Assembly (NCBI GenBank): GCA_934486635.1
Contig: CAKSPZ010000002.1
Span: forward strand, 325,174-389,173
Length of the DNA stretch: 64,000 bases
Reading direction: 5' to 3'
DNA from: an uncultured Eubacteriales bacterium
GTDB lineage: Bacteria > Bacillota > Clostridia > Oscillospirales > Acutalibacteraceae
Shown: positions 16,760-25,004 of the stretch, piece after piece
Layout of the letters: every line of letters begins with the position of its first letter
How positions within the stretch are numbered: position 1 is the first letter of the stretch
Program-made: the position numbers and the translations under genes
Notes under the pieces: model-generated
Database searches by the model: none
Told to the model about the DNA's origin: nothing
What the model saw: only the letters and a program-made list of their open reading frames with translations

Positions 16760-17854
16760 ATGAAATTAGGCATAGTTGGATTACCGAACGTTGGAAAAAG
16801 TACTTTATTTAATGCGATAACAAACGCAGGAGCACAATCTGCGAATTATCCATTTTGCACCATAGAACCAAATATAGGGATGGTTACCGTTCCGGATAAA
16901 AGGTTAGATAAGTTATCGGAAATGTATCAACCGGAAAAATTTACACCAGCAACAATTGAATTCGTAGATATTGCAGGATTAGTAAAAGGAGCTTCAAAAG
17001 GAGAAGGTTTAGGTAATAAATTTTTATCAAATATTCGTGAAGTTGATGCAATAGTACATGTAGTACGTTGTTTTGAAAATGATGATATAGTACATGTGGA
17101 AGGGTGTATTGATCCTGCACGAGATATAGAAACAATTAATATAGAATTAATTTTATCTGATATTGAATTAATAGATAGACGAATAGATAAGACTAAAAAA
17201 TTAATAAAAGCAGATAAAAAATATCAACAAGAATTAGATTTTTTTGAAAAAGTAAAAGCAACATTAGAAAAAGGATTATCAGCGAGAAGTATTGAATGTA
17301 CAGAAGATGAGTCTAAATTATTAGAATCTGTAGCTTTGCTTACTAATAAACCAATTATATATGCTGCAAATGTAAGTGATATTGATTTTAAGTCTGGTAT
17401 AGAAAATAATAAATATTTTAATGTAGTAAAAGAAATCGCAAAGGCTGAAAATGCAAAAGTATTACCAATAAGTGCTCAAATAGAATCAGAAATTTCAGAA
17501 CTTGATATAGATGAAAAACAAATATTTTTAGCAGATATGGGTCTTAATGAGTCTGGACTCGATAGGTTAATACAGGCTTGTTATGATTTATTAGGATTGA
17601 TTTCATTCATAACAGCCGGAAAACCGGAAGTCAGAGCTTGGACAATAAAAAAAGGTACAAAAGCACCAGCTGCAGCAGGAAAAATACATACGGATTTTGA
17701 AAGAGGTTTTATTAGAGCAGAAGTAGTATCATATGATGATTTAATAAATTGTGGTTCTATGAGTATGGCAAAAGAAAAAGGTTTAGTTCGTTCTGAGGGA
17801 AAAGATTATATTATGAAAGATGGAGATATAGTATTATTTAGATTTAATGTATAA
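16760..17854 (+). CDS. ychF: YchF/OLA1-type GTPase/ATPase
   Basis: A 364-residue P-loop NTPase. It begins MKLGIVGLPNVGKST with the G1 loop, continues with VDIAGLVKGASKGEGLGN (G3 region), a helical insert (about residues 140-200), an altered G4 motif NVSD that favours ATP over GTP, and a C-terminal TGS domain (about 280-364). The family associates with ribosomes and stress responses. AGAGGC lies before ATG 16760, which gives the usual family length; longer in-frame codons back to 16697 fall inside the cloverleaf. Confidence 0.96.
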   Translation: MKLGIVGLPNVGKSTLFNAITNAGAQSANYPFCTIEPNIGMVTVPDKRLDKLSEMYQPEKFTPATIEFVDIAGLVKGASKGEGLGNKFLSNIREVDAIVHVVRCFENDDIVHVEGCIDPARDIETINIELILSDIELIDRRIDKTKKLIKADKKYQQELDFFEKVKATLEKGLSARSIECTEDESKLLESVALLTNKPIIYAANVSDIDFKSGIENNKYFNVVKEIAKAENAKVLPISAQIESEISELDIDEKQIFLADMGLNESGLDRLIQACYDLLGLISFITAGKPEVRAWTIKKGTKAPAAAGKIHTDFERGFIRAEVVSYDDLINCGSMSMAKEKGLVRSEGKDYIMKDGDIVLFRFNV

Positions 17855-17896
17855 AAAAGCTTAATGATACGGGGTTTTCCCACCCACCTCCCACTC

Positions 17897-17980
17897 GCAG
17901 ACACACCAAAAGCGTGTCTGCACAGTCAAAAAAAAGCAACCGGCTCTACAGATGAAAAAATGAGGGCCGGTTGCTTTTTT
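17897..17980. terminator. Bidirectional terminator region between ychF and XRE gene
   Basis: Two hairpins. The first is an 8-bp stem (17897-17904 / 17914-17921) with AGACACACCAAA, shared with the hairpin at 1634. The second is a 17-bp stem with one G-T pair (17931-17947 / 17963-17979) flanked by A- and T-runs, a clear two-way terminator for ychF and the convergent XRE gene. Confidence 0.8.
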
Positions 17981-17993
17981 TGAAATGTTTTTA

Positions 17994-18215
17994 CTATTTA
18001 TTTGTTCTGGAATAAGGAGCAGGATTATCAGTTAATCCTGCAAGATAATCCATACTAGTATCTAAAGCTAAAGCAATTCTTTTACATTGCTCAAAAGTAA
18101 AATATCTAATACCGTTTTCTAGCTTAGAATAATCACTTTGATCAATACCTGTAAGATGTTGCATTTTAATCTGAGTATATCCTTTTTTTATACGTAGTTC
18201 TTTAAGTCTATTCAT
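17994..18215 (-). CDS. Small XRE-family HTH regulator
   Basis: A 73-residue protein made of one Cro/C1-type helix-turn-helix: LKELRIKKGYTQ for helix 1, TGIDQSDYSKLENGIR for the turn and recognition helix, then CKRIALALDTSMDYLAGLTD. It has the usual C-terminal end of this group and no extra domain. It is divergent from a Cys-rich small protein at 18280; a second pair of the same kind lies at 25630-26088. The intergenic TTAATT and AATTAA half-sites near 18244-18262 could be its operator. Confidence 0.85.
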   Translation of the reverse strand: MNRLKELRIKKGYTQIKMQHLTGIDQSDYSKLENGIRYFTFEQCKRIALALDTSMDYLAGLTDNPAPYSRTNK

Positions 18216-18279
18216 TTATTTACACCACCAACAATATTATGGGTTAATTGACCTAAAATTAATCATAGGAGTGATTAGT

Positions 18280-18459
18280 TTGAAGAATATAAAATGTGAA
18301 AATTATTTTTGTATTTATTTTTATCATGGAATATGCAGATTAGATAAAATAACGCTATCAATCAATGGAAGTTGTAATTCTTGTATTTATGTAGATATAA
18401 GTGAGTCATATTTAACGGAAAAAAGAGATAAATTACTTAAGGTCTATGATGAGTGTTAA
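18280..18459 (+). CDS. Cys-rich small protein, possible metal-binding
   Basis: A 59-residue protein with six cysteines, spaced as CENYFC, then GICR, then GSCNSC, then a final Cys at the C-terminus. The pattern suggests a small zinc-binding knuckle. I place the start at TTG 18280, eight bases after AGGAG; GTG 18271 would overlap that ribosome-binding site. Small proteins of this look are common as unnamed genes in Clostridia. It is divergent from an XRE regulator, matching the pair at 25630-26088. Function unknown. Confidence 0.55.
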   Translation: MKNIKCENYFCIYFYHGICRLDKITLSINGSCNSCIYVDISESYLTEKRDKLLKVYDEC

Positions 18460-18480
18460 TAGTAAAATAAAGCAAGACAA

Positions 18481-18518
18481 TATAAATGCACCGCGCGGTA
18501 TAGTGCGGTGCATTTATA
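18481..18518 (+). terminator. Decaloop hairpin
   Basis: Perfect 14-bp arms (18481-18494 / 18505-18518) enclose GCGGTATAGT, a one-base variant of the loop at 1583. It lies between the convergent Cys-rich gene and the OGG gene. No strong T-run follows. Confidence 0.65.
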
Positions 18519-18577
18519 ATATTAAAAATAATTTAGCACACGATTATAGTATGTATTATAAAACTAAGTATAAAAAT

Positions 18578-19417
18578 TTAATTAACTAAATCTGGATTCA
18601 TACGTGTATAATGAAAAATATATTGTTGAGCTATACCTGCATATTCGCCAAAATAACTAATGGATTTATCTGGGAAAAAGGTTTTTAAAGCACGAGACAT
18701 CCAAACGTCTATAGGAAAAGCATCGAGGCGATGTAATCCGTAAAGTAAGGTACATTCAGCTACTTTAGGGCCAACACCTTTAATTTTCATAAGTTCTTTT
18801 CTAGCCAAATCAATAGGAAGTTCTTTTATTTTTTTAAAGTTAATTTCACCAGAAGATACTTTTTTAGCAGCATCAATAATATAATTATCTCGAAAACCAC
18901 ATTTTAAAGGTGCAAGCTCATTTTTGGATAATGTTGAAATGACTTGATAAGAAGGAAATGAAAAAAAACCAGGCTGAATTTCATTTCCAAAACAATTACA
19001 TAGTCGTTCAACAATACCTTTTATTCTAGGAATATTGTTGTTTTGAGAAATAATAAAAGAGCATAAAGCTTCCCAGGGATCTTGTTTTAAAATTCTAATT
19101 CCGGGAGCATAAGTAGATGCAATTTTTAAGGTAGGATGAATTTTAGAAATAGTGTCTTTAATTTTATTATAATCAGTGTTTAAATCAAAATAATTATGCC
19201 AAATATTATTATAATCGGTGATTGATGAGTTTTCAAAAACAATAGTATTATTATGTGAATAAATATTCAAAGCTTTTCCGAAAGCAATACCTGTAAAATA
19301 ATTATCAGATATTTTATTCCAACGAAAACATTGACCACAATTAAATGTTTCATCAAGATTAAAGTTGGAAATGTCCTCAATTATAATATTATTTTTTACT
19401 TGAGATATATTTTTCAT
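18578..19417 (-). CDS. ogg: 8-oxoguanine DNA glycosylase/lyase (OGG type)
   Basis: A 279-residue base-excision repair enzyme. The N-terminal TBP-like domain carries NCGQCFRWN. The helix-hairpin-helix-GPD core has MKIKGVGPKVAECTLLYGL with the catalytic Lys, and later DAFPIDVWM with the catalytic Asp. The protein removes 8-oxoguanine opposite cytosine and can cut the abasic site. Length and layout match the clostridial OGG1-like group rather than MutM or AGOG. AAAGGAG precedes ATG 19417. It is a single gene with an AT-rich upstream region. Confidence 0.92.
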   Translation of the reverse strand: MKNISQVKNNIIIEDISNFNLDETFNCGQCFRWNKISDNYFTGIAFGKALNIYSHNNTIVFENSSITDYNNIWHNYFDLNTDYNKIKDTISKIHPTLKIASTYAPGIRILKQDPWEALCSFIISQNNNIPRIKGIVERLCNCFGNEIQPGFFSFPSYQVISTLSKNELAPLKCGFRDNYIIDAAKKVSSGEINFKKIKELPIDLARKELMKIKGVGPKVAECTLLYGLHRLDAFPIDVWMSRALKTFFPDKSISYFGEYAGIAQQYIFHYTRMNPDLVN

Positions 19418-19767
19418 AAAAACTCCTTTTAGTATAGTGATATAATTAAGTATAAACTAAATTTTTATAAAATAAAAACAATTTTTTTTTAAATAAATTT
19501 AAAATTAAAAATTAAATATTAAGAATACAGTTAGTTTTAAAAATAAATATGCATTAAAAAGCCTTTTAAAGATAGAACATATGCGGTGAGTGAGGTTTTC
19601 AACTTTTTCCACAGACTTTTCCACAGCTATTTTATAAAATACGGAAATATTCAGGCAATAAATTTACAATTAGTATAAATTCAAGGTGATGAATTTTAAA
19701 TGTAATTTTTGTATATAATATAGATTTTTATAAAAAATTTAATAATAAATAAAATAGGAGTGAAAAA
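19418..19767. other. AT-rich intergenic region with paired DnaA-box-like sites
   Basis: A divergent gap of 350 bases. It contains two TTTTCCACA sequences in direct repeat (19605-19613 and 19617-19625), one mismatch from the TTATCCACA DnaA box, followed by AT-rich DNA. No replication gene is adjacent and only two sites are seen, so an origin is unlikely. No gene found. Confidence 0.4.
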
Positions 19768-20037
19768 ATGATAAAAGGAATCAATAAAAATGTGATAGAA
19801 GTATCCGAAACAGGCAATAAGTATTATGAAAAAGCTATTTTGTTTGTAAAACCTGAATATTCAGATATACAAAAAGAACTTTTAGCAAAAGAAGCAAAAA
19901 AGTTTTTACGTAATATGGATGTACCATCAACATTAAAACAATCAAGTAAAACAGTTTACTGGACATTAAGGTTGGGTATAGCTGCATTATTAGGAGCGTT
20001 AACTTCAATAATATTAATTAATACATTAACGTTTTAA
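19768..20037 (+). CDS. Small protein with C-terminal membrane anchor
   Basis: An 89-residue protein of unknown function. Residues 1-65 are polar and likely cytoplasmic (MIKGINKNVIEVSETG at the start, then a charged helix rich in Lys and Glu), and residues 68-88 form a hydrophobic helix that would anchor the tail. TAGGAGTG precedes ATG 19768. It stands alone between the OGG gene and tRNA-Ser. No family is recognised; composition and ribosome-binding site support a real gene. Confidence 0.6.
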   Translation: MIKGINKNVIEVSETGNKYYEKAILFVKPEYSDIQKELLAKEAKKFLRNMDVPSTLKQSSKTVYWTLRLGIAALLGALTSIILINTLTF

Positions 20038-20046
20038 TTTATCTAT

Positions 20047-20075
20047 TTGACATATATGAGATATTATTTTATAAT
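20047..20075 (+). promoter_or_regulatory. Consensus promoter of tRNA-Ser
   Basis: TTGACA (20047-20052), a 17-base spacer and TATAAT (20070-20075), 24 bases upstream of the tRNA 5' end. Confidence 0.88.
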
Positions 20076-20098
20076 TAAAATGTGTTTGTATATATTGT

Positions 20099-20187
20099 GG
20101 AGAGATATCGAAGTGGTCATAACGGGGCTGACTCGAAATCAGTTTGCGAGCAATCGCACGGGGGTTCGAATCCCCCTCTCTCCGCCA
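20099..20187 (+). tRNA. tRNA-Ser(CGA)
   Basis: An 89-base tRNA with a long variable arm, as in serine tRNAs. The acceptor stem is GGAGAGA (20099-20105) with TCTCTCC (20177-20183), discriminator G and an encoded CCA. The seven-base anticodon loop CTCGAAA gives anticodon CGA, which reads UCG. The T-loop GTTCGAATCC is standard. It is transcribed from its own consensus promoter. Confidence 0.96.
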
Positions 20188-20247
20188 AATTAAAGGGTAT
20201 CTTTTGATACAAAATTAGGTTGATTATGTTTTTTTATAAAGGGGAAA

Positions 20248-21510
20248 ATGATGTTGAAAAGTTTATTTTGTTCGCTTCTGACTGGAATCTTGATGTTGTT
20301 TCAAGTTCAGGGAGGAATAACAGCTTTTAATACAAGCTGTCCACAAGAATCTGCATACAATGCAGAACTGGCTACGTATTTGTTTAATAACTGTTCTCAA
20401 AATGCTGATATAATAGATACAGATAAATATGAACTGTTTGTTTCAGGTGAACATCATGCTACGCAGAAAAATTTTGATGTTGAAATGAATATAATTAAAA
20501 ATTTGTCTGAAAAATCTAATTTAAAATATATTATTGCAGAAACTAGCATGACTCATGCATTATTAATAAATAATTACTTAAAAACAGGAAATATTGAAAA
20601 CCTTAATATTGTTATGAATTCCCTTAAAGGGACTTTTAGCGGTAGCAATGAAAATTATAAGTTTTTGCAAGACCTTTATGAGTTTAATAAAACCCTTCCT
20701 GAAGATAAAAAACTTACATATTTAGGAATGGATATTGAGCATCAATACAATTTAGCAATAGGATATTTGTGGGATATAGATTTAAGAAAAGGACCATTTG
20801 AAAAATTAGAAAAATTTATAAATGATTGTAAACAAGGTGAAAGTGACGAAGAAAAACTTTTATCTTTGGAAACAATTTATAAGGATGTAAATGAAAATGC
20901 TCAATTATATTCAGGAAAATTGGGAGATGAATTTTGGACATTTGAGTATTTGATTAGAAACACCATTAACGGAATTAAGTGTTATGTTATGGATAGTAAG
21001 GGCGAGCATTTAAATTCAAATATTTTTAGAGAAAAAGCAATTACAGAAAATTTTTATAAGATTTATGAACATTTTCCTAAAGGAAAATATTATGGTCAAT
21101 GGGGACTAGAGCATACTTTTTTAAATAACGTAAAAACAGATAACCATCCTGATTATGAACAACGAATTGCAACGGCATTAAATAATAGAGAAGATTCTCC
21201 GATTAAAAATAAGGTATATTCAATGGCAATTGTATATGTTGATTCATTTTTTATGAATCCCAATAATCCTAAACATCCCAATAAAATATGCAGGGTTAAT
21301 TCGAAAAATGAAGATAATGCAGATAGTAATACTTTAGAATTTTGTGCACAAGATAAAATTCAATTTTTTAAACTGGATGCACAAGATAGTCCGTTTTCTA
21401 AGAAGTTATATTTACTTGGTAATATAACAAAGGCAGGTTGTACAACTGATTATTTTAAAGGGTTAGTACTTGTGAAAAATTCTTCAGCTTGTACATATTG
21501 GGGTCAATAA
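20248..21510 (+). CDS. Secreted erythromycin-esterase-like (EreA/TIKI superfamily) protein
   Basis: A 420-residue protein with a hydrophobic signal at about residues 4-22. After it come SGEHHATQKN, KYIIAETSM and later YGQWGLEH. These positions look like the Glu/His, Glu and His of the EreA/EreB active site (GExxH, Glu, His), so the fold is probably that of the erythromycin esterase/TIKI/ChaN group. Most members have unknown substrates, so macrolide resistance should not be assumed. A GGGG-rich site precedes ATG 20248; ATG 20251 is also possible. Several Cys residues near both ends could form disulfides outside the cell. It follows tRNA-Ser by 60 bases. Confidence 0.6.
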   Translation: MMLKSLFCSLLTGILMLFQVQGGITAFNTSCPQESAYNAELATYLFNNCSQNADIIDTDKYELFVSGEHHATQKNFDVEMNIIKNLSEKSNLKYIIAETSMTHALLINNYLKTGNIENLNIVMNSLKGTFSGSNENYKFLQDLYEFNKTLPEDKKLTYLGMDIEHQYNLAIGYLWDIDLRKGPFEKLEKFINDCKQGESDEEKLLSLETIYKDVNENAQLYSGKLGDEFWTFEYLIRNTINGIKCYVMDSKGEHLNSNIFREKAITENFYKIYEHFPKGKYYGQWGLEHTFLNNVKTDNHPDYEQRIATALNNREDSPIKNKVYSMAIVYVDSFFMNPNNPKHPNKICRVNSKNEDNADSNTLEFCAQDKIQFFKLDAQDSPFSKKLYLLGNITKAGCTTDYFKGLVLVKNSSACTYWGQ

Positions 21511-21690
21511 ATAAAAGTTTAATTTATTGCGTTGGCTAAGTTAATGTCACGAAAATGGTAGGTTAGAACTTCTGGAGTAAATAATTTTTAGATAGAGGTT
21601 ATTAAAAAAGCAAATGTTTTGGCTCGTGTAGCAATAGATAATATTGAGTATAATAAAATTTATATTAATTAATTTTTTGATTTAGAAAAA

Positions 21691-21735
21691 GGGCGTCGGC
21701 GCAGTTTTGCGGTATAGGAAACTGCGCCGACGCCC
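21691..21735. terminator. GC-rich hairpin, decaloop-like
   Basis: Perfect 17-bp arms (21691-21707 / 21719-21735) enclose a loop containing GCGGTATAG, close to the GCGATATAGT decaloop. It lies between the convergent EreA-like gene and the Nudix fusion gene. Confidence 0.7.
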
Positions 21736-21759
21736 TTTATTATTTTAATTTAATAAAAA

Positions 21760-22491
21760 TTACATTTTACAAGAAATTTTAATATTTAGCCATCCAAGGG
21801 CGGCTTCAAATATTTTAAGGTCATTTCTATACCTTAAAATAGTATAAGCGGCTTCTTTTTTGACCCATTTATAAGTTTCGATTTCGCTATTTTGTATTTT
21901 TACATTTTTAGAATTAGATTGAGCTAAGAAAATAACTACTTTCTTTTTTACTCGTCCGAATAATCGATATACACTGGTTTTTCTAAAGCCATCTAAAATA
22001 ACTACATCTAAATCGGTTTCTTCTTTTATTTCACGTAAAGCAGTTTGTTCTTCAGTTTCACCAACTTCAATGTGTCCTTTTGGAAATCCCCAATGTAATC
22101 CATTTTTATTTTTGACTAAAAGAAAATAATATTCTCCATTTGACTCATGAAAAATAACAGCACCACATGATTTTTCGTATAAACAAGATAATTTATAATG
22201 CCCTTGATTTTTAATCCTGGATAAACGACTTCTTATTTCAGGTGAATAATAAATAGTATCTTGTGGGGCTAAAATCAATTTTTCTCGTTGTCCCATACCT
22301 TTATTGGCGATTGCAATGACAGTTCCGGTTAAATATTTTTGGAGTTGTTTGTTTGAAATCACGTAGACTTTTTTATTATACATCCTATTAAGAGGATCTA
22401 CAATATGAGCAATATATAATGGAGGACAATATTTTGCATTTTCTCCGTAAGCAGAACCGTCAATCACCACCTCAAAATTTTTTCCAAGCAT
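21760..22491 (-). CDS. Pyrophosphatase-like/Nudix hydrolase fusion
   Basis: A 243-residue protein in two parts. Residues 1-100 resemble the small clostridial inorganic-pyrophosphatase-like domain (LGKNFEVVIDG at the start, TGTVIAIANKG in the middle) but lack its usual acidic catalytic pattern, so this part looks degenerate. Residues 105-240 are a Nudix domain with GHIEVGETEEQT followed by REIKEETDL; the last Gly of the Nudix box is Asp. WGFPKGHIE resembles the diadenosine tetraphosphate hydrolase branch, so the likely reaction is cleavage of dinucleoside polyphosphates. It is a single gene facing the convergent EreA-like gene. Confidence 0.7.
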   Translation of the reverse strand: MLGKNFEVVIDGSAYGENAKYCPPLYIAHIVDPLNRMYNKKVYVISNKQLQKYLTGTVIAIANKGMGQREKLILAPQDTIYYSPEIRSRLSRIKNQGHYKLSCLYEKSCGAVIFHESNGEYYFLLVKNKNGLHWGFPKGHIEVGETEEQTALREIKEETDLDVVILDGFRKTSVYRLFGRVKKKVVIFLAQSNSKNVKIQNSEIETYKWVKKEAAYTILRYRNDLKIFEAALGWLNIKISCKM

Positions 22492-22683
22492 CGTATTATC
22501 ACGCTCCCTAATAATTATATTCTACATGGGGAAAGAGATAAATTCAAGGGAAAAATAGTTTAATTTATGAAAAAAACTTCAACAACTTGTAGAAAAATAT
22601 ATTTTATAGAAATATATTGTAAAAAATGAAATGAATTTATATGTTGTTTAATTTTTTAACAGTAGATTTTGTGTCTACAAAAC

Positions 22684-22717
22684 AAAAAGTCCACCTAATA
22701 CCTTGGTGAACTTTTTT
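22684..22717 (-). terminator. Terminator of the Nif11-type gene
   Basis: AAAAAGT-C-CACC pairs with GGTG-A-ACTTTTTT around a nine-base loop. It starts three bases after the stop codon at 22720 and gives a T-run on the minus strand. Confidence 0.8.
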
Positions 22718-22719
22718 AT

Positions 22720-23040
22720 TTATATAGAAAAAATATTATCTAATAGGTGGCGAATCGCTTGTTCACGATTTATACCACCAGATACATTTTCTAGTTCTGT
22801 ATCATTTAATGCAGAGTTGGTCTTTATATATTCATTTTGATATGTAACTAATTCGTCTATCGTAAAATAATATCCTTCTTCTTTCAAAAGTGGTAAGAAT
22901 TCTTCTGCCATTAATTTTTCTAAATCAAATTCATTTAATGCATAGCCTGAATATTTTTTGTTTGCTTCAATTATTCTGTGTCGGAAATCTATATCAGTAG
23001 CAATAGTATCATAGAATCGCTTTACGTTCTCTATCGACAT
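22720..23040 (-). CDS. Orphan Nif11-type RiPP precursor peptide
   Basis: A 106-residue peptide with the Nif11-like leader pattern: MSIENVKRFYDTIATD at the start, a helical middle with FLPLLKEEGYYFTIDEL, and LNDTELENVSGG as the double-glycine cleavage site. The predicted core after GG is only 17 residues, INREQAIRHLLDNIFSI, with no Cys and one Ser. Nif11 leaders usually guide lanthionine, cyclase or radical-SAM enzymes, but no such enzyme or export peptidase gene is nearby. ATG 23040 is chosen because GGGGGT directly upstream is its ribosome-binding site; an in-frame ATG at 23055 overlaps that site. It may be modified in trans or have lost its partners. Confidence 0.78.
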   Translation of the reverse strand: MSIENVKRFYDTIATDIDFRHRIIEANKKYSGYALNEFDLEKLMAEEFLPLLKEEGYYFTIDELVTYQNEYIKTNSALNDTELENVSGGINREQAIRHLLDNIFSI

Positions 23041-23232
23041 AATATTTACCCCCATCTATGTATTATGTATAATTATATCATTTTTTATGAAATTTGTAAA
23101 CGAACATAATGTATTTTTTTATGGGTATTATTTTTACTTTTTATTGTAATTTTATTTTATTTATGATAAAATAGTATATATCATTTATGTTTAGTCCAAA
23201 ATTATTTTGGATTAATTTAAGGAGGTTTTTTT

Positions 23233-23772
23233 ATGAATTTTAAAGGGAGTAAAACAGAAGCTAATTTATTAACTGCTTTTGCTGGGGAATCTCAAGCTAG
23301 AAATAAATATACTTATTATGCTTCAGCTGCTCGTAAAGATGGATATCAACAAATTGCAGATATTTTTGAAAAAACTGCAGATAATGAAAAAGAACACGCT
23401 AAATTATGGTTTAAATATCTTCACAACGGCGCTGTTCCTGGTACAGAAGAAAATTTAAAGGATGCTGCAGCTGGTGAAAAGTATGAGTGGACCCAAATGT
23501 ATAAGGAGTTTGCAGAAGTCGCTGAAGAAGAGGGATTTTTGGAAATTGCTAATGCTATGCGTTTAGTTGCTGATGTTGAGAAAGAACATGAGAAAAGATA
23601 TAATACTTTACTCGAAAATGTTAAGAACAACAAGGTCTTTGAAAAAGATAACGTTGTTGTTTGGATTTGTAGAAATTGTGGGCATGTTTATGTCGGGAAT
23701 GTTGCTCCTGATTTATGTCCTACTTGTAAGCATCCTCAGGCTTATTTTGAAATTAAAGCAGAAAATTATTAA
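23233..23772 (+). CDS. rbr: Rubrerythrin
   Basis: A 179-residue non-haem iron protein. Residues 1-140 form the ferritin-like four-helix domain that binds two irons, with AGESQARNKYTYYA and DNEKEHAK supplying carboxylate and His ligands and a second set in DVEKEHEKRY. The C-terminal 40 residues are a rubredoxin-type Fe(Cys)4 site with CRNCGH and CPTCKHP. It reduces hydrogen peroxide in anaerobes with electrons from rubredoxin (gene at 3978) or ferredoxin. AAGGAGG precedes ATG 23233. Codon use contains more T-ending codons than its neighbours, as expected for a highly expressed gene. Confidence 0.96.
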   Translation: MNFKGSKTEANLLTAFAGESQARNKYTYYASAARKDGYQQIADIFEKTADNEKEHAKLWFKYLHNGAVPGTEENLKDAAAGEKYEWTQMYKEFAEVAEEEGFLEIANAMRLVADVEKEHEKRYNTLLENVKNNKVFEKDNVVVWICRNCGHVYVGNVAPDLCPTCKHPQAYFEIKAENY

Positions 23773-23818
23773 TGTTTATAAGAAGTCAGGCTTTTTTCTT
23801 GGCTTCTTTTTTTATAGG

Positions 23819-23954
23819 GAAGGTGCCGTGCGGCGTCGAGCAATATATTTAAATTGGCTCGACGCCATGTTAAAGGGGACGCCCGGCGAAGCCGGGCGTC
23901 CCCTTTAACAATCCTACATAAATTGAAAATTTATGTAGGATACACGGTACCTTC
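23819..23954. repeat. Cloverleaf palindromic element 6
   Basis: A 12-bp outer stem with one G-T pair (23819-23830 / 23943-23954) encloses three perfect hairpins: 10 bp (23832-23841 / 23857-23866), 19 bp with loop GAA (23869-23887 / 23891-23909) and 14 bp with loop GAA (23911-23924 / 23928-23941). Linkers are one or two bases. It sits between the convergent rubrerythrin and M14 peptidase genes and may also end their transcripts. Confidence 0.85.
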
Positions 23955-23979
23955 ATGCTTTGGATTCCCGGAAACTTAT

Positions 23980-24888
23980 TTAAATAACGCTACAATAAAC
24001 AAGCATAGATTCAAGTTTTTGATATATATCATTAATATCATCAATTGGTAATGGGTTTTGACCTTTACCGATTTCAACAGTAAATGCAGGCTTTGAAAAA
24101 GCATTAATAAACCAATCTTTAAATCCACCACCTACAGCTAACCCTTCTGGAGCAGATAACTCATATCCACTAAGTTCAGCCATAACTTTACCCATATACG
24201 CAGAAATTGATGGAGTATTTTTTCCGTAATTCCAATAAATTTCTTCACCTTGACTATGAAATGCTATAGCATGTTTAAAGTTGATTGATTTACATAAATC
24301 TACAAGAAGTTTAGATTCAGGTTCACTTTCAGGATGAGGTCCACCATATCTGGTAGGGCCTGGACCAACTATATTATTATTTATTTCTAGTTGATGCAGT
24401 TCCTCCCAGTTAGCATTAAAGTTGTGATTTAAGTCTACACCTCGTGCATTAGATTGCCATGAAGTAGTGTCTCCGTAATTCATAATGCTATTTACTAGGT
24501 TTTCATAAGGACCAGCTTTTTTAGATCCATGGATAGAAATTTCAACACCATCAGGATTAATGCATGGAATAACAAATAAACTATATTTATTTAAAAAATG
24601 TTGCATATCAACTTCACAGAATTTTCTGCTATGTTTAATAGAATCACACATATTTCCTATGAACATTAAAACTAATAAACTTGTTAACCATTCCATACCA
24701 TGAAATGCAGATACAAAAAGTACTGGATTATTAGAAGAACCAATTTTTAAACAATGTATATCTCTATTACATAAACTTTTTCCAAGAATATTACATTCTA
24801 CAAACGAATATTCTTTACAAATAGCGTTTATTAATTTTTCACGCATATCCATATCAAATTGAGAACAAGGTATAAAATTATTTAACAT
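23980..24888 (-). CDS. M14-family zinc carboxypeptidase
   Basis: A 302-residue metallopeptidase. The zinc ligands are in FHGMEW (His and Glu) and later AFHSQGEEIYW (His); the catalytic Glu is in AFTVEIGKG near the C-terminus. RGVDLNHNFNANW is the substrate-binding segment with Asn-His-Asn, as in gamma-D-glutamyl-diaminopimelate peptidases. No signal peptide is seen, so it probably acts in the cytoplasm on recycled muropeptides or in the forespore/mother cell. GAGGTGA lies before ATG 24888. Substrate class is inferred from family resemblance. Confidence 0.9.
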   Translation of the reverse strand: MLNNFIPCSQFDMDMREKLINAICKEYSFVECNILGKSLCNRDIHCLKIGSSNNPVLFVSAFHGMEWLTSLLVLMFIGNMCDSIKHSRKFCEVDMQHFLNKYSLFVIPCINPDGVEISIHGSKKAGPYENLVNSIMNYGDTTSWQSNARGVDLNHNFNANWEELHQLEINNNIVGPGPTRYGGPHPESEPESKLLVDLCKSINFKHAIAFHSQGEEIYWNYGKNTPSISAYMGKVMAELSGYELSAPEGLAVGGGFKDWFINAFSKPAFTVEIGKGQNPLPIDDINDIYQKLESMLVYCSVI

Positions 24889-25004
24889 ATATGAATCACC
24901 TCGATTATTTTTATGAAGGTTGATTTAATTAGTAATATATGATATGGTGTATTGAGAAATAAATGTACAAAAAATTTAAAAATATAAAAAGTGGTGACAT
25001 AAAA

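Noticed and set aside
19418..19767. Replication origin
   Set aside because: Only two imperfect DnaA-box-like sites and no dnaA or dnaN nearby.
20248..21510. Macrolide resistance gene
   Set aside because: Only distant active-site resemblance; signal peptide and length differ from known resistance esterases, so resistance cannot be claimed.
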